A stretch of 64,000 nt of DNA, taken from positions 2,600,812 through 2,664,811 of the forward strand of contig CAXIPT010000009.1 of assembly GCA_964030475.1 (NCBI GenBank), given 5' to 3'. Shown here piece by piece: positions 22,587 through 34,759 of the stretch. A program made the position numbers and the translations under genes. The notes below the pieces were generated by a model. It saw only the letters and a list, made by a program, of their open reading frames with translations. It was not told the origin of the DNA and searched no databases. The stretch is from Tethya wilhelma. Lineage: Eukaryota; Porifera; Demospongiae; Tethyida; Tethyidae. Position 1 is the first letter of the stretch; the number at the start of each line of letters is the position of its first letter.

Positions 22587-24341
22587 GCTGTGGAAAACTC
22601 GATGACTATGATACAAAGGACAGCAATAACAGATACAGTGTGTGTCCTCGTGAAGATAGTTTCGCACTCAAGTGGAAGGGTTTGTGGTTCAAAGAAGTGG
22701 AATATGTGCTACTAAATTAGTTGAAGGTAGCGATTAGCCTCGTTCCCAGGCTCCCCCCTCTCAGATAGTACGGAAAGGAAAGGGGGGAGCCTGGTCGCCA
22801 ATCTCACGTGACATACGTCATTGGCGATTACAACGCGGTTAACGTATGGTTGAGAGCGCGCTCTTTCCCGGGTTTTTGCCAACAGCTTTCAAAAGAATTT
22901 TACAGTCTGTGAGATCGAGATAGGAGGGCCAGGTAAGTGAAAAAAGAAAGTAGTTAACTAGGAGGCTTGTTGTATTTAGCAGTAGTTCAATTTTATAGGC
23001 TAGTAAAACGTGCTTGGGCTGTCACGATGGCTACAAGCCTCGAGGCCTCTTGCCTAGGCTTTTGAGTTACTTTTTTATCCGTAGACTATGAATTCAGCTA
23101 ATACAAGTAATATTAGAGAAATATACCTGGTCTTTGTTCTGCTGGCTGTATTTTCTGCTGCAAAAATCTTGAGTAAAAGTCATACAAAGCTATTACACGT
23201 GAGCGCTCGCAACGTCACCATGAATTTTTGCGTGGGCGCAATTTTTTACCTGTCTACCGCGCGCGCCGCGTACCGACGTCTATCCTTTACGTCACTCACG
23301 TGAGATTGGCGACCAGGCCCTCTGCTGTGCTTTTTTGCAAAAAAAGCTAAAGGGAGGGGCCTGGGATCGAGGCTAGGTAGCGATAGTATTCGACAAAAGG
23401 TTGACCTTATGTGTGGTCCTCCAAACTCCAACATTCTAAATGATTGTGCAAGATCAAGGTCATTGCACAACACAGTAAGTACAAGTGATATGCAGGCATG
23501 TATAGATCAGAAACTCTTGCTGTCATGTATAACTGTTTGTATTATAGTGCTGCAGTACAATCATAAGTAGTACAAGCCACAATGTGTGCATGCTGTGGTT
23601 GTCTATAAGTGGTTGTTAACCCACAAGCTGGTAACAGTGTAATGATATTCATTGCCTTTGCAGCAGTTATTTGTTGACCATTCATTGCCTAGCAACCAAA
23701 GTTTTTATAAGGGCATGCAACTATTTTGTTTGACATTGACCTCTTGCATGTGACCCCTAGCTACTCTATTGTCACCTACACCCAGCAATTATATAGCCTA
23801 CAAGTGCATGTGCAGCACTCAACCATGCATCGTGTGCTGCGGCTGCTGCCCACTTAAGGGTCCGGCATGCAACTATAATATAATGATAATTATAATAGAA
23901 GTGTTCAACTCATTTTCATACTGATAACATGACATTGTACAATCTTTGCTACTTTTTTCCAGGTTCATATACTTCTTGGAGCAGCTGATAATAGATGGAA
24001 TAATTCCAGGTAGTACCTTTAACAATTCCTAATAACCAACTCTAAACATGTTGCTGCCTCACCTAATGACCCCATCTTCATCAACCATTATGCTATGATA
24101 GACTGCATCTTTGAAGATTGGTTTAAAAAAAGAAAACTATGGAGACTATCCTGATGATTTAACAAAAGATGGACATGGAAAGGAAGACTATATTGTACCA
24201 TTTATACCATTGTTTAAACACATGGATATGTTTAGCTCATCCAAAAATTTTGGATATAATTATGAGTGGTTCTGTACAACTCTCTCCGATAGCTTTTGTG
24301 ATAGTGTTTTCTTTTCTGCTTTACTGATTTTTATAGTGTAA
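22587..24341 (+). pseudogene. Tyrosinase-like pseudogene 7 (subtype A), split by a transposon
   Basis: The exon 2 remnant starts about 22587 (LDDYDTKDSNNRYSVCPREDS), loses frame near 22668, and is cut at 22734 by a 641-bp foldback. It resumes at 23376 after a 9-bp duplication and ends at a donor near 23476. Exon 3 starts after ccag near 23963; it has an extra base in the ADI codons and lacks the bases encoding GVMS before HVAASPND. A run of A near 24123 shifts the tail frame. Exon 1 is absent. Confidence 0.87.
22735..23375 (+). mobile_element. Foldback element, 641 bp, 9-bp target duplication (family M1)
   Basis: It starts TAGCCTCGTTCCCAGGCTCC and ends with an inverted match over about 90 bp (segments around cacgtgag and aggctc). 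The duplication is GGTAGCGAT at 22726-22734 and 23376-23384, and paralogous tyrosinase exons show the single empty site. The 9-bp duplication with long TIRs fits a Mutator-like non-autonomous element; hAT is an alternative. No intact transposase frame is inside. Confidence 0.9.
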
Positions 24342-24962
24342 ACTAGCTGTTACTAAGTGAAAGATGTGCTGTATCTTAGAGTGCATTTAACCAGTTTATA
24401 TAGCTTTCATAGTGAAACATTATGTTTCAATTGTATAATTATAGCTAGTTATATACCGTAGAAATTGTTTACAACTAGATGAAATGCAGATACATTACTC
24501 TTGGCAGCTGTGGTGTTCATTCATTGCCACAAGTTTATCAGTTTTCCCACACAACCTGTCCACTATCAACTCTCAATAAGTTTATTCATAATTTTACAAA
24601 ATAAATAAACAAATAACACACACCCCCTTTAAATTCCCGACCCTCCTCTGAGCCAATGTATTAATTCTCTGAATCACATAACAGGATTAGATTTTGCTGA
24701 TTATTATTGTAATTATTTTAGTGAGAACTTGAAGCAATTCCTATGAAGAGCTACAATAAATTTGTCATCTTTGTGATATTCATTTTCACAAACAAAATTC
24801 ATTTTAATTATCATTGAGACTATAATACTCTCTGTATAGTGTTGCTGGTTATAACTGGTGGTACACTGCATTACGAATCACACACTGACTGAACTTACTA
24901 CCAGTCACAAGTGTCAAATTAAAGTTTTCTAAAACAAAGACAAAAGCCAAAGTAGTTGAAGA
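24342..24962 (+). repeat. Upstream region of the intact type-B tyrosinase, third copy
   Basis: 24610-24790 matches 4545-4720 and 16240-16440 (cacacacccc, gagccaatgtatt, gtgatattcattttcac). It is non-coding and ends at the start codon of the next gene, so it probably includes its promoter. Confidence 0.65.
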
Positions 24963-27249
24963 ATGATAAAGTGGCTGACCTTTGTACCATTTCTGCTTTA
25001 CTTATCTTCAAATGTTGAAGGACAAATACCCATTGAGTGTGCGAATAATGATTCTCTTCTTGGAGATACACGAGAGTGCTGTCCTTACAGATGTGGCCAT
25101 TCAGACATTCCAACAGAAAGTCGTGGTACATGCATTGATCTCCGCACAAAAGGGTTAGTCAGAAACGACACCGACCCTCGGATAAACTGGCCAATATTCT
25201 ACTTCACTCATGTTTGCCAATGTGAGCCACGGTATGGAGGTGTTGGTTGTGAATCTTGTGGCTATGGATACTATGGACCTGACTGTAATCGAAGGTACTA
25301 CTCATTACCACGACGGAACTTAAAATACTTTACAGAAGAGAGGAACATATTTTACACAGATTATAATAACTGGGAGGATTACCGAAGAATACTTAATATG
25401 GCAAGAAACACTGACTCAGGATATGTAGCAGTTGTTGATGGTTCGAAGTTCAATCCAGACATAGGATTAAGAAGCATCCAGAATGAATTTCGAAATCTTT
25501 CACTCTACGAATTCTTTGTGTGGACGCACCATCTTGTTGCTAAAGACTCAGAAAGAAAAGGTATATGACAGTACATACAGCATAATTATTATTATTATCG
25601 ACTTATTTGTATGTGTGCTATATTATAATTATGCAGATGGGACGAAGAAAGACTTCGCACATGAAAGTACAGGATTTTTGACTTGGCACAGACAAATGTT
25701 ACTTTGGTTTGAGTGGAAGATCCAAGAAATGTTAAAGGAAAATACTATGGATAATCGTGATCAAAGATTCTATTACCTATTTCGACTACCTTATTGGGAT
25801 TGGACTGATGTATCTCAAAGAGAGCGTTATTTTGAAGAAAATCGATTAGGAGCAACACTATACACTGACAGTACAACTCATGAACATAACCATGTTGTCC
25901 ATGATAACAATCAGGATTCCCAGTTGTTTGGAACTAATGGTGGAAACTGGCCAACAATATGTTGGCCTATTGGCTCCAAAGATTCACCCGATGGCAGTAC
26001 ATGTGATCCATATACACATACAGGTTATCTAAAACGTTGTCCAAAACATGGGAATATCAATGCATGTGACTCCCAAAATGAATACTGGCCTACTACTAAT
26101 GATGTTTACACAGCTGTACGGAATATTAGAGAGTTTGATACTCCAAGCTATAACCTGTGTGCAGAAGGAAGTTTTCGAAGCTTTTTAGAAGGCTTTTCAG
26201 TAATTCCACAGTGCAATAAGAATTTCGACAGAATGTGCAGCCCTCCAGATGAGAATAATAATTGTGCTAGAACAAGAAAATTGCATAACAGTGTAAGTTA
26301 TAATTTACTTGTATGACATTGTAAAAAAAATTTAAAAATGTCATAATCTATGCCATGTTTTATCAGGAATAGGTTCACTATCAAACTCATTCATATGCAT
26401 TCTAGCTCTTTTGAAATATTATAATTATATACGTATCTATATTATAGCTACAAATTCGGTTGGGTTGGATATTTTGACATTGTGTGATAATTAATGTTCA
26501 ACTTGAATTCATGGTAGATGTAAGGTATAGCTATAGCTAGGTAACACATTCAGTAATACATGGAAATTATGATTAGACTGATTATTAATTTTTTGCTTCA
26601 CTTTTAGGTCCATATAATTCTTGGAGCCGGTAACTTAAGGAATATTGAAAATTCTATTGAGTCCGATTCTGATTCACATTCCAATGAAATTTTGAAAAAC
26701 AATCTTGGAGTTATGGCACATGTTGCTGCCTCACCCAATGATCCCATCTTCATTAATCATCATGCCATGATAGACTGCATCTTTGAAGAGTGGCTGAAGA
26801 GAAACAGTCAACGTTATCCACCTAATGTGGACAATAAGGGTCATCAAAAGTACGATTACATTGTCCCATTCATGCCAGTGTTTACCCACAATGATATGTT
26901 CAAAAGAGCCGATAATTTTGGATACAGCTGTGACCTCTCACACATCACAAACCCACCAGTAAATGAAGGAGGAGGAAGCAATACAGGTGGCGGTGGTGGC
27001 AACATAGGTGGTGGTGGAGACAATACCGGCGGTGGTGGTGGTGGCATTGGGGGTGGGGGTAATAATTATGGAGGTGGAGGTTATGGTGGAAGTTACAGCG
27101 TTAACCTTGGAGCAGGAAATGTCATCATTGGGCTATTTGCTGCAGGTGCAATATTGTTTCGGATCGGAGGTTCAATCTTAGCATTAATACTAATTATACG
27201 TCGGGAGAGAAAAGAACGCCAACTGAAACAGAAACCTAGCTATATATAG
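24963..27249 (+). CDS. Tyrosinase, vertebrate-like membrane type (subtype B), intact, 631 aa
   Basis: Copper monooxygenase expected to oxidise monophenols and diphenols to quinones (melanin or crosslinking chemistry). Exons 24963-25560, 25637-26292 and 26608-27249 join in frame. Order: signal peptide (about 1-20, ending NVEGQ); EGF-like Cys-rich domain (about 25-105; CCPYRCG, CQCEPRYGGVGCESCGYGYYG); copper A ligands H189 (VWTHHLV), H208 (FAHES) and H217 (TWHR); copper B ligands H416 and H420 (LHNSVHIILG) and H469/H470 (FINHH). The layout and the ASPNDPIF..HHAMID.IFEEW block closely follow vertebrate tyrosinase (ANDPIFLLHH). A DYIVPFMPVF segment follows, then a Gly-rich stalk (about 535-575), one membrane helix and a basic cytoplasmic tail (RRERKERQLKQ). 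Predicted type I membrane protein facing the lumen or cell surface. Substrate and tissue cannot be inferred. Confidence 0.93.
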
Positions 27250-27458
27250 ACTAATAAGAATAAGTATGTGACTTAGTAAGAAAGTAGGTTATTATTACAA
27301 GTATAATGGTTTTAAACTTCTGATTCTTAGAACTGTTTATGCCAAACTTGCAGTAGCAGCAGTACTGTTATAACTAATGCAAGACTTGTGTTATAGCTAT
27401 TCCATTGTTAATAATCCCAAAAGTATACATAATAATTGTTGCAACAGGTTAAGTATAT
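27250..27458. other. 3' flank of the intact type-B tyrosinase
   Basis: AT-rich, no coding recognised; probably 3'-UTR and spacer up to the R1 repeat. Confidence 0.5.
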
Positions 27459-28065
27459 CATACGTACGGTAGTACGTATAGTAGGAATGGGCCGGCTGTC
27501 CCATAGACACAATACAAAATGTTGGTCACCATAAAAATCTAGTCAAACAAAATCAAACTTTCAAAGTTGCTCAGAGGCTCTCACTAACAGATTACCAACT
27601 GCTTGCAAGTCTTGAAACTCGCAAAAAGTTTCCTCAGCACTCGTAGAGAGCGCTAGGGGGAAGCCACCATAGTGCCATTTTTGTTCTTCTAACTTACTTA
27701 CGTACGTACGTACGTACTTCCTAACTGACTTACTTGAAAAGCATTTCCAGAGAACCAGAATGTGTTGAGCCAACTTTGACAGCACAAAGTAAGTTCTTTT
27801 CATAGGTACTACATTCCTTGATACTCGTTTTCATCACAAATAAGCCTAAACAAAAACTAGAAAGCTTTGAAACTGAGAGTATAAATTCATGTACTTCAAT
27901 GTAGCCATCTTCTTGTAGAGTTCAAAGGTCATTATCCACGTGGCATTATTATGCGCATGCGCATTAGCCTCCTTCACTAGTATATAGTGCTGCTACTCAA
28001 GCTTTTTGTAAAGACTAACCAGTCTCTAATATTTTCCACACTGTAGTGTTGAAAAAAGTGAATGA
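27459..28065 (+). repeat. R1 interspersed repeat
   Basis: It starts with TACGTACGGTAGTACGTATA and includes gctcagaggctctc, cactcgtagagagcgctag, an (ACGT)n run near 27699-27718, and gaaccagaatgtgttgagcc. Further copies are 58374-59356, 30188-30500 (partial), 21830-22522 (reverse) and 11264-12056 (reverse). An F1 foldback follows immediately here and at 59357. Confidence 0.82.
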
Positions 28066-28455
28066 ACAAGTAGTAAAAATTTCAAAAAAATAAGTAGTGT
28101 AGGAATGGGCAGTGCGGTAAAAAGTATTGGAACAAGGCATGTCTCAATTTCGGCACATGACTACTTCATTTTTTATACCCAACTCTTGGTTAACAGTCCA
28201 GTTTAAGTTACTTGTCTGTTATAGTTTGCTCCACTGCTTAGCCTACTGATTAGTAGGAATTTGAGCCAATACAATAATAAGCTACCGCACTATTGTACAG
28301 ATCGTTGCATTTATGACACTTAGCAGGAAGGATCAACTGACAATAATAAAAATGAAGTAGTCATGTGCCGAAATTGAGACATGCCTTGTTCCAATACTTT
28401 TTACCGCACTGCCCATTCCTACACTACTTATTTTTTTGAAATTTTTACTACTTGT
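28066..28455 (+). mobile_element. F1 foldback element, about 390 bp with about 110-bp inverted arms
   Basis: The arms begin acaagtagtaaaaatttc and include gtaggaatgggcagtgcgg, ggaacaaggcatgtctcaat and cggcacatgactacttcat; the right arm is their near-perfect complement. The centre is non-coding. Other copies: 59357-59741 (full), 10932-11264, 18652-18925 and 8085-8175. Confidence 0.9.
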
Positions 28456-29212
28456 ATAAAATTGCATTCTATGCATGCATGAGAATGAAAATATCACTAT
28501 TGGGTTTGGCCAACTTGTTATCAGCTAGCCACAAAATTAATGAATTTCATCTAAACTTCCCACCCATTCAAGTGGTCTTGGCTTCTAGCCCATACATACA
28601 CTTCTTGAAAATAAAGAAAAAAAATTCTTGTAAGCATTGTTGATTTCTGAGAATCAGCCAATAAATATTATGATAAGCTATACACCCAACAATAATAATT
28701 GAATTCAAAGAGAGCCTATTGTTCTTTCTAAATTATTCATAATATTCACAATCAGTCTACGCTAAGCCCTCGTTTTTACTGTACTTAGGAATGCAATTAA
28801 CCTAACCACAAGTTGTAACCACCAAACATGTGTTATTACGTACACTAGAAATGCTTACGCAAAGCTCGTTCAAGTTGTATTACGTTAGTACTCACGTGCA
28901 ATATCTCCTGGCCATGCTGGTCTTCTAAGGATTTGCTATACTTTGACCCAGAATATATCCCTACCAGCAAGGTCTTGTCCAATGAACATTGTACTGTATT
29001 GACAAGCAGGAAACACTGATCATGTGACCAGGAAATGAACCCTCAAGGACGATTGGCATGAAGCTGAAGTTGACAGAGAAAGTAGCTGGACCAGGAGGTG
29101 ACAAGTTTCAAGACCCATTGTGACCAAAGAGAAGAAAATATAAGAGCGCCTATAGTTTCTGTGATAGTATAAAGGCATAAACTGGTAGTATTAGTAGGAT
29201 TTTTATTTGTGT

Positions 29213-30187
29213 GTAAGGTAGGGCGGGGCAATTCGGGCAGCGGGGTAATTCGGGCACTTCCGAGTTCTCACTCACAGTATGCAAAAGCCAGCGCATTTCA
29301 AGGAAAGTTTGGATCATCAACACATAGGTACACTACCTACCTACAACTACTACTAATCATGGGTCCAGCTGAGGCTTCTTTCTCGTTGTAGCAGGGGCCA
29401 ATCTTTCTCTATTTTCTCGTTTGATCAAGATTTTTTCCCAGAAAACTTTATATAAACTTGAATATAAGACTTCTAGACTTATACACACACACAATAACTA
29501 CTCTCAACTAAACTTGGGTCTGTTTAGAAGGTCTTGAGTCGATTTCATGATGCTAGCTACTTTGGGAGATCGTACAGTTATGCTAAAAGTTGGTTTGGTA
29601 TGAGCGTATTTGCCGTAGAAGTGGGCGGGGCTGCTGGAAGTTGGTTTGAGACGTTGTATGGACTGTCCAAGAGTAGAATATCACTGCATTTGATCGAAAT
29701 ATGATTAGTAGCACAATATTCTAAACATCAGACTACAGCAATCACTTCTATTAAGTCATATAAATGTATTTTTTCCAGAAATCACTATGTGAGATCAATG
29801 TCGTGGTCTTATCTCATTTATTACTCACTTAATTTTGTTGACTTAATAGTTTATCCACTCCACTTGACTCTGCAAAATGACTTTAACTTGCTTCAAGTTC
29901 AGGAACAGCTTTTAAGCCTCAAAACTCCACATGCAATGCTTTAAACATAGGTGCCCGAATTACCCCACGCCCCCCATTTTTCGCAAAAATTAAACTAGGT
30001 GACTTATTCGGTCTCTACAGCCATAACTACAGTAGCATGCAGATTGTTTTAGCTGCTGCAGATACTGTATATAGTAAGTTATTATTGTGTAGCTTAGCTT
30101 CAGGTTCAACGTATTTACTTCTGGAGTAAAGCTAACAGACATTCGAGGGACCGGAAGAGCTGCCCGAATTACCCCGTTTTACCTTAC
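29213..30187 (+). mobile_element. 975-bp foldback element nested in the 28753 element
   Basis: The left end (gtaaggta..cggggcaattcgggcagc) is complemented at 30159-30187 (gctgcccgaattaccccgtt, ttaccttac). An extra copy of the end motif lies inside at 29951-29975. Short frames within show no domain. Confidence 0.78.
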
Positions 30188-30500
30188 AAAATATTTATCG
30201 CCATAAAAATCTAACAACACAAAGTAGAGGCTTCAAACTTGCTCAGAGGCTCTCCTTGACAGAAAACCAACTGCATGGAAGGCTTAAACTTTGCCAAAGC
30301 TTTTCTGATCACTCGTAGAGAGAGCGCTTGCGAGAAGCCACACTAGTGCAATTTTGTTCTCCTAACTTACTTACTTACTTACTTCCTTCCTTCTAACTGA
30401 CTTACTTGAAAACGATTTCCAGAGAACCAGAAAGTGTTGAGCCAACTTTGACGCCACAAAGTAAGTTCTTTTCTTGGGTAGTACGTTNCAAGTTCTACTA
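30188..30500 (+). repeat. Partial R1 repeat
   Basis: It matches R1 from ccataaaaatcta through ggctctcc, cactcgtagagag, the acttactt run and gaaccagaaagtgttgagcc. An N at 30487 suggests an assembly join in the repeat. Confidence 0.75.
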
Positions 30501-30749
30501 AGTAGAAACTATCTGTCTAAGAGCTAAGAAAGTAAAACTTACCATGGGTCAAATGTCCCAAATTTCTCTTCGTTCCTAAGTATTACAGTACTATACTAAA
30601 ACAGCAAACCGGAAGTAGGTACAGTAAAAACGAGGGCTTAGCGTAGACTGAATGATGATGGTTAAGACTACAAAAGGGAGATTTTTTCACAGAAGAGTAT
30701 TCTGCATGAGTGCATGAGCATCTTGAAGTGAACATTACCGATTGCAGTC

Positions 30750-32592
30750 ATGAAGAGGTATATGATACTACTTCTTGCCCTTCTCTATATTATGGCAGCA
30801 CTGCCAAGTGTAAAAGGGCAAATCCCTTCTCTGTGTGCAGACAGTGATTCCATGAGTCGACAAAGATGTTGCCCAAACAACTGTGGAGGAAGTCGAGGAC
30901 AATGTGTGACCATTGATGAATCTCAACACATATCTAACCCAAACAATGACCCTCGAATAAACTGGCCTGCACAGTACTTCAGACAAGTTTGTCAATGCAA
31001 TGAACATTATGGAGGAGTCGATTGCACTTCATGTGCTTATGGTTATTATCCTCACCCAACTTGCAACCTAAAAAAAACTGTAGAAAGAAAAAATCTGAAG
31101 AGCTTTAATGAGGACAAATGGAATGAATATCGGCAAGTTTTAAGAATGGCAAGAAATACAAACTCTGGCTATAAAGTACTTGTAGAGAATGGAGAGAATA
31201 CTCAAATGCGAAGTATTTCCTTGTACAACTTGTTCGTGTGGACTCATCATTTCGTCGCCAAAAATTCCAATAGTAAGCAATAAAATTAGACACAATAATA
31301 TTATGCATTGCATGCATGCTTGATGAAACATAATTATCTACACACAATGATAATAATATTATTATGTTACAGCTGGTACAGACTTCGCACATGAACGTGT
31401 TGGGTTTCTTACTTGGCACCGGCAAATGTTGCTGTGGTTGGAATGGAATATTCAAGAAATGCTAAGAGCAAATAGTAATGATAAATACTATGAATTTCGA
31501 CTACCTTTTTGGGATTGGACAGACACGAATGAGAGAATGGCTCACTTTACAAACAATAGGTTAGGTGAAACAATATATGATACTACTGATTCTGCATCTT
31601 TGTACGTGGTACGAGACAATGGAGCACTGTTTGGTACTGACGGCTCAAACTGGCAAACTATATGTTGGGAACCAAAAGACGAACCTAATGGCAATAGCTG
31701 TGATCCAGGAGAGTTCATGTCGACAACAAACACTGAATCTACTGGACGTCTAAAGCGTTGTCCTATGATTCAAGATAATGAGGGAAATAATATCAACCCT
31801 TGTGAATCAACATTTGAATACTGGCCAAGTGCTAGTCATGTAAGGACAGCTGTGAACATTCAGAGTTTTGATGGTGGACGTTACGATCGCTGTACAATAC
31901 AAGACAGTTTCCGAAATTATTTGGAAGGGTTTATTCCACAAACTGATCAATGCTCCTCAGAAGATAAGATGTGTAGTAACCGTGACGAAACAGATCCTTC
32001 AGATTGCAACAGATCAAGAACACTGCATAATAATGTAAGTTAAACTATTGTGGTGCACCATATAATTGTATTTCATAGTTCCTTTTTCGTATGTATGCAG
32101 ATTCACTTGATTCTTGGAGCTGGTAATGCCAATATGATTGGTGCACTGGCCAGTAACCAACAAATTGGTGTTATGGCACATGTTGCTGCCTCACCCAATG
32201 ACCCTATCTTCATCAACCATCATGCCATGATAGACTGCATCTTTGAAGAGTGGATGAACAAAACTCCAGGAGCTTCATATCCCACTAATGATGATAATAA
32301 TGACAATGATGTTCCCAATGATATAGAATTTAACGGGCATCGCAGGGATGACTATATAGTACCATTTATACCAGTATTTCGTCATCGAGATATGTTTAAC
32401 CCTGCTGAAACCTTTGGGTACAGCTGTGACCTCTCACACATTGTTGACTCTGGATCAGTAAATCCACCACCTTCTGAAAACCCCAGTGCTAGTCCAGCAC
32501 CACCAGATGATGATGATTTTGCTGAAACACTGAAACCAACTTTACTTCTTATAGCTCTTACTAGCATTGGAGTGTTGACTTGGATGGCATAG
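30750..32592 (+). CDS. Tyrosinase, vertebrate-like membrane type (subtype C), intact, 558 aa
   Basis: Exons 30750-31272, 31373-32034 and 32101-32592 join in frame (intron phases 1 and 0). The signal peptide ends SVKGQ. The Cys-rich EGF-like domain has CCPNNCGG and CQCNEHYGGVDCTSCAYGYY. Copper A ligands are H166 (WTHHF), H181 (FAHER) and H190 (TWHR); copper B ligands are H393 and H397 (LHNNIHLILG) and H435/H436. Exon 1 lacks the 12-15 residues before RSISLYN that types A and B have, so the protein is shorter. After SCDLSHI comes a Pro/Ser/Asp-rich stalk (PSENPSASPAPP, DDDD) and a terminal hydrophobic stretch ending at the C-terminus without a basic tail, compatible with a GPI signal or a tail anchor. 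It is one of two copies with no lesion. Confidence 0.92.
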
Positions 32593-33461
32593 TAATCATC
32601 CCCAAAAGACTTAATAATATTATAGACTATATATAACAGCTAGTGTAGTAAACTTGGGCAGCATATTATTATTGTTACATTATAGTTGAGATAAACATGC
32701 ATGTGTCATGATGTAGTCAATTAACAAATGTACACTAGCTTTAGTTCCCTGGCTTTAATTATGTGTTGCTGTATTAAAGTTTTACATTAAATGCCCTTAA
32801 ACAGTTGTTTTTGTGATTTTTAATTTTTTTGCTGTGGCTTTTCTCCCCTCCCAGTTTGGATAAGTTTTTGCTACTGTAACATTGCGTTGCTTCTGCTAAA
32901 GTTTGCTGGTTTGATAAACTCACTACAATTAGTGTAGGAGTGCGTAAATATTGCTTTTACAACTGTTGTGAACGGCACATTGTTTGTTGTGTTTATGTGT
33001 GCATCTGTTGTGAAAATTTTTTATTGGATAAATAGAAAGATTTTGATGTTTTAAATCACTTCCTAAAGTTTTACTGTTATTGGACGTATGGATTTGACGT
33101 TACGGCCAAAAGTGTGAAAGTACAAAGGTCATATTTTACAACAGTTTCCCAACAATCGCACCAATTTCGTGCCATTCACAACAGTTGTAAAAGCAATATT
33201 TTTTCCTGTATCAGATTAATGTGTAACAACTGTCACTATGATTATTACTCATTAGTCATGTAATATGCAGTACGTGGGTAGAGGCAAAAAGAAGCACATT
33301 AATGTATGTAACAACTATAATTGGTTCAGTGGGAGCCTGAGAACAATAAAGTCTATAATTAAGTTTGGGTCGGCATTTTCAGGCCAGTATTTGTAGTAAA
33401 ATGTACGTTATGCATGACTTTCTAATTAAATTGTACAAACTTGACTTGCATGCACAATGGG
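32593..33461. other. Intergenic between type-C tyrosinases
   Basis: No gene seen. It contains the foldback at 32947-33200 and AT-rich sequence, with a likely polyadenylation region around 32770-32800 (attaaagttttacattaaat). Confidence 0.5.
32947..33200 (+). mobile_element. Foldback MITE, about 254 bp
   Basis: aatattgcttttacaactgt at 32947 pairs with its complement ending at 33200, about 32 bp with one mismatch. No target duplication was confirmed. Confidence 0.65.
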
Positions 33462-34759
33462 ACTTTGTATGGACTCATTATCTTGTAGCTAAGGATTCAG
33501 AAGGTACAGTTAAACAAGATTTTGCACACGAAAGTACATACTTGGCACAGACAAATGTTACTTTGGTTTGAGTGGAAGATCCAACAAATGCTACGAAATA
33601 ATGATGAAGGATTTTATTATGCATTCCGACTAGGTTACTGGGATTGGACTGATACAACACAAAGAACAGCATATTTTAGAGAAGACTGCTTAGGAGCAAC
33701 ATTGTACAGTACAACTGAGGATAACGATGTTAACGTTGTCCATGATAATAGTCAACAGGAAGATTCACAATTGTTTGGAACTAACGGTAAAATTGGAAAA
33801 CTATATATGCTGGCCCAGTGGTCATAAAAAGGGATCTCCACAAGGCAAAGCTTGTGATCCAGGTGAACCTACCATGTTATCATCTAATATTTTATGGTCT
33901 GAAACAACAGAAGATACAGGTCCTCTAAGGAGGTGCCCAAACAATGCATGCTCAATCAAAAACAAATACTGGCCTAGCATTACTGATGTCAAAGAGGCTA
34001 TAGACATTACTAACTTTGATTCTCGTGTAGAACATGTTACTGATACTCTAAGCTATGGTACATGCTCAACTGAAAGTTTCCGAAACTATTTGGAAGGTTT
34101 TTCTGTAGTATCAGAGTGTTCTGGTGACAAAATGTGTACTGATGTTAAAACAAACATCCCTTGCAAACGATCAAGACGGCTGCATTAGGTGTAAGTAACT
34201 AGTTCAATAGAAAATGAAAACAATTTGCATTACATGTATGTTTTGTGTATATATATAATAGGTTCATTTGATTCTTGGAGCTGGTGACTTGACAACTCTA
34301 CTAGACCGAGAAACAGGTGAAAATGAAGTTGGAGTAATGGCACATGTTGCTGCCTCACCTAATGACCCCATCTTCATCAACCATCATACTATGATAGACT
34401 GTATCTTTGAAGAATGGTTGCAGAGAAACAGAGGAGCTAGTTACCCAGACAACATCAACACTGATGGTCATCGTGGGGAAGATTACATTGTACCATTCAT
34501 GCCAGTGTTTATGCACACAGATATGTTCAAAACCGCTGAGGACTTTGGGTACAGCTGCAATCTATCACATATCATAGATTCTGAAGGAGACAACAGTAAC
34601 AACGGAGGTGGAGATAAAGGAGGAGGTGATGGAGGAGACACTGGTGGTGGTGGAGGGGGAGGGGGAGGAAGGTGGGAACAACAGTGGTGAAGTTATTAAG
34701 CCACTGACAGTTTTTGCTATGATACTTAGCTTACTGAGCGTGGTTGCTATGCTGTTTTA
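33462..34759 (+). pseudogene. Tyrosinase-like pseudogene (subtype C/B), intron 1 lost, several frameshifts
   Basis: It starts at the end of exon 1 (FVWTHYLVAKDSEG) and runs directly into exon 2 (TVKQDFAHEST) with no intron. A deletion removes the GFLT codons before the TWHR site (about 33540). A second shift is near 33788-33800 (ctatatatgctgg for the paralogous atatgttgg), and the exon-2 end reads CATTAGGT where LHNS is expected. Intron 2 (about 34190-34261) is retained. Exon 3 from 34262 reads VHLILGAGDL, MAHVAASPNDPIFINHH and DYIVPFMPVF, then a Gly stalk. A shift in a G-run (about 34650-34672) puts the membrane anchor KPLTVFAMILSLLSVV, ending at 34759, out of frame. No signal-peptide exon was found upstream. 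Confidence 0.82.

Larger units (their letters stand above)
28753..30650 (+). mobile_element. 1.9-kb element with 32-bp inverted ends, containing nested elements
   Basis: The left end CAGTCTACGCTAAGCCCTCG (28753) is matched by its complement ending at 30650, about 32 bp perfect. AAT flanks both sides. It encloses the 975-bp element at 29213 and a partial R1 at 30188-30500. No intact transposase frame is visible. The right end lies only 100 bp before the next tyrosinase start. Confidence 0.75.

Noticed and set aside
26856..27047. Minus-strand proline-rich frame
   Set aside because: It is the antisense of the Gly-rich tyrosinase stalk (GGN codons read as CCN), not a gene.
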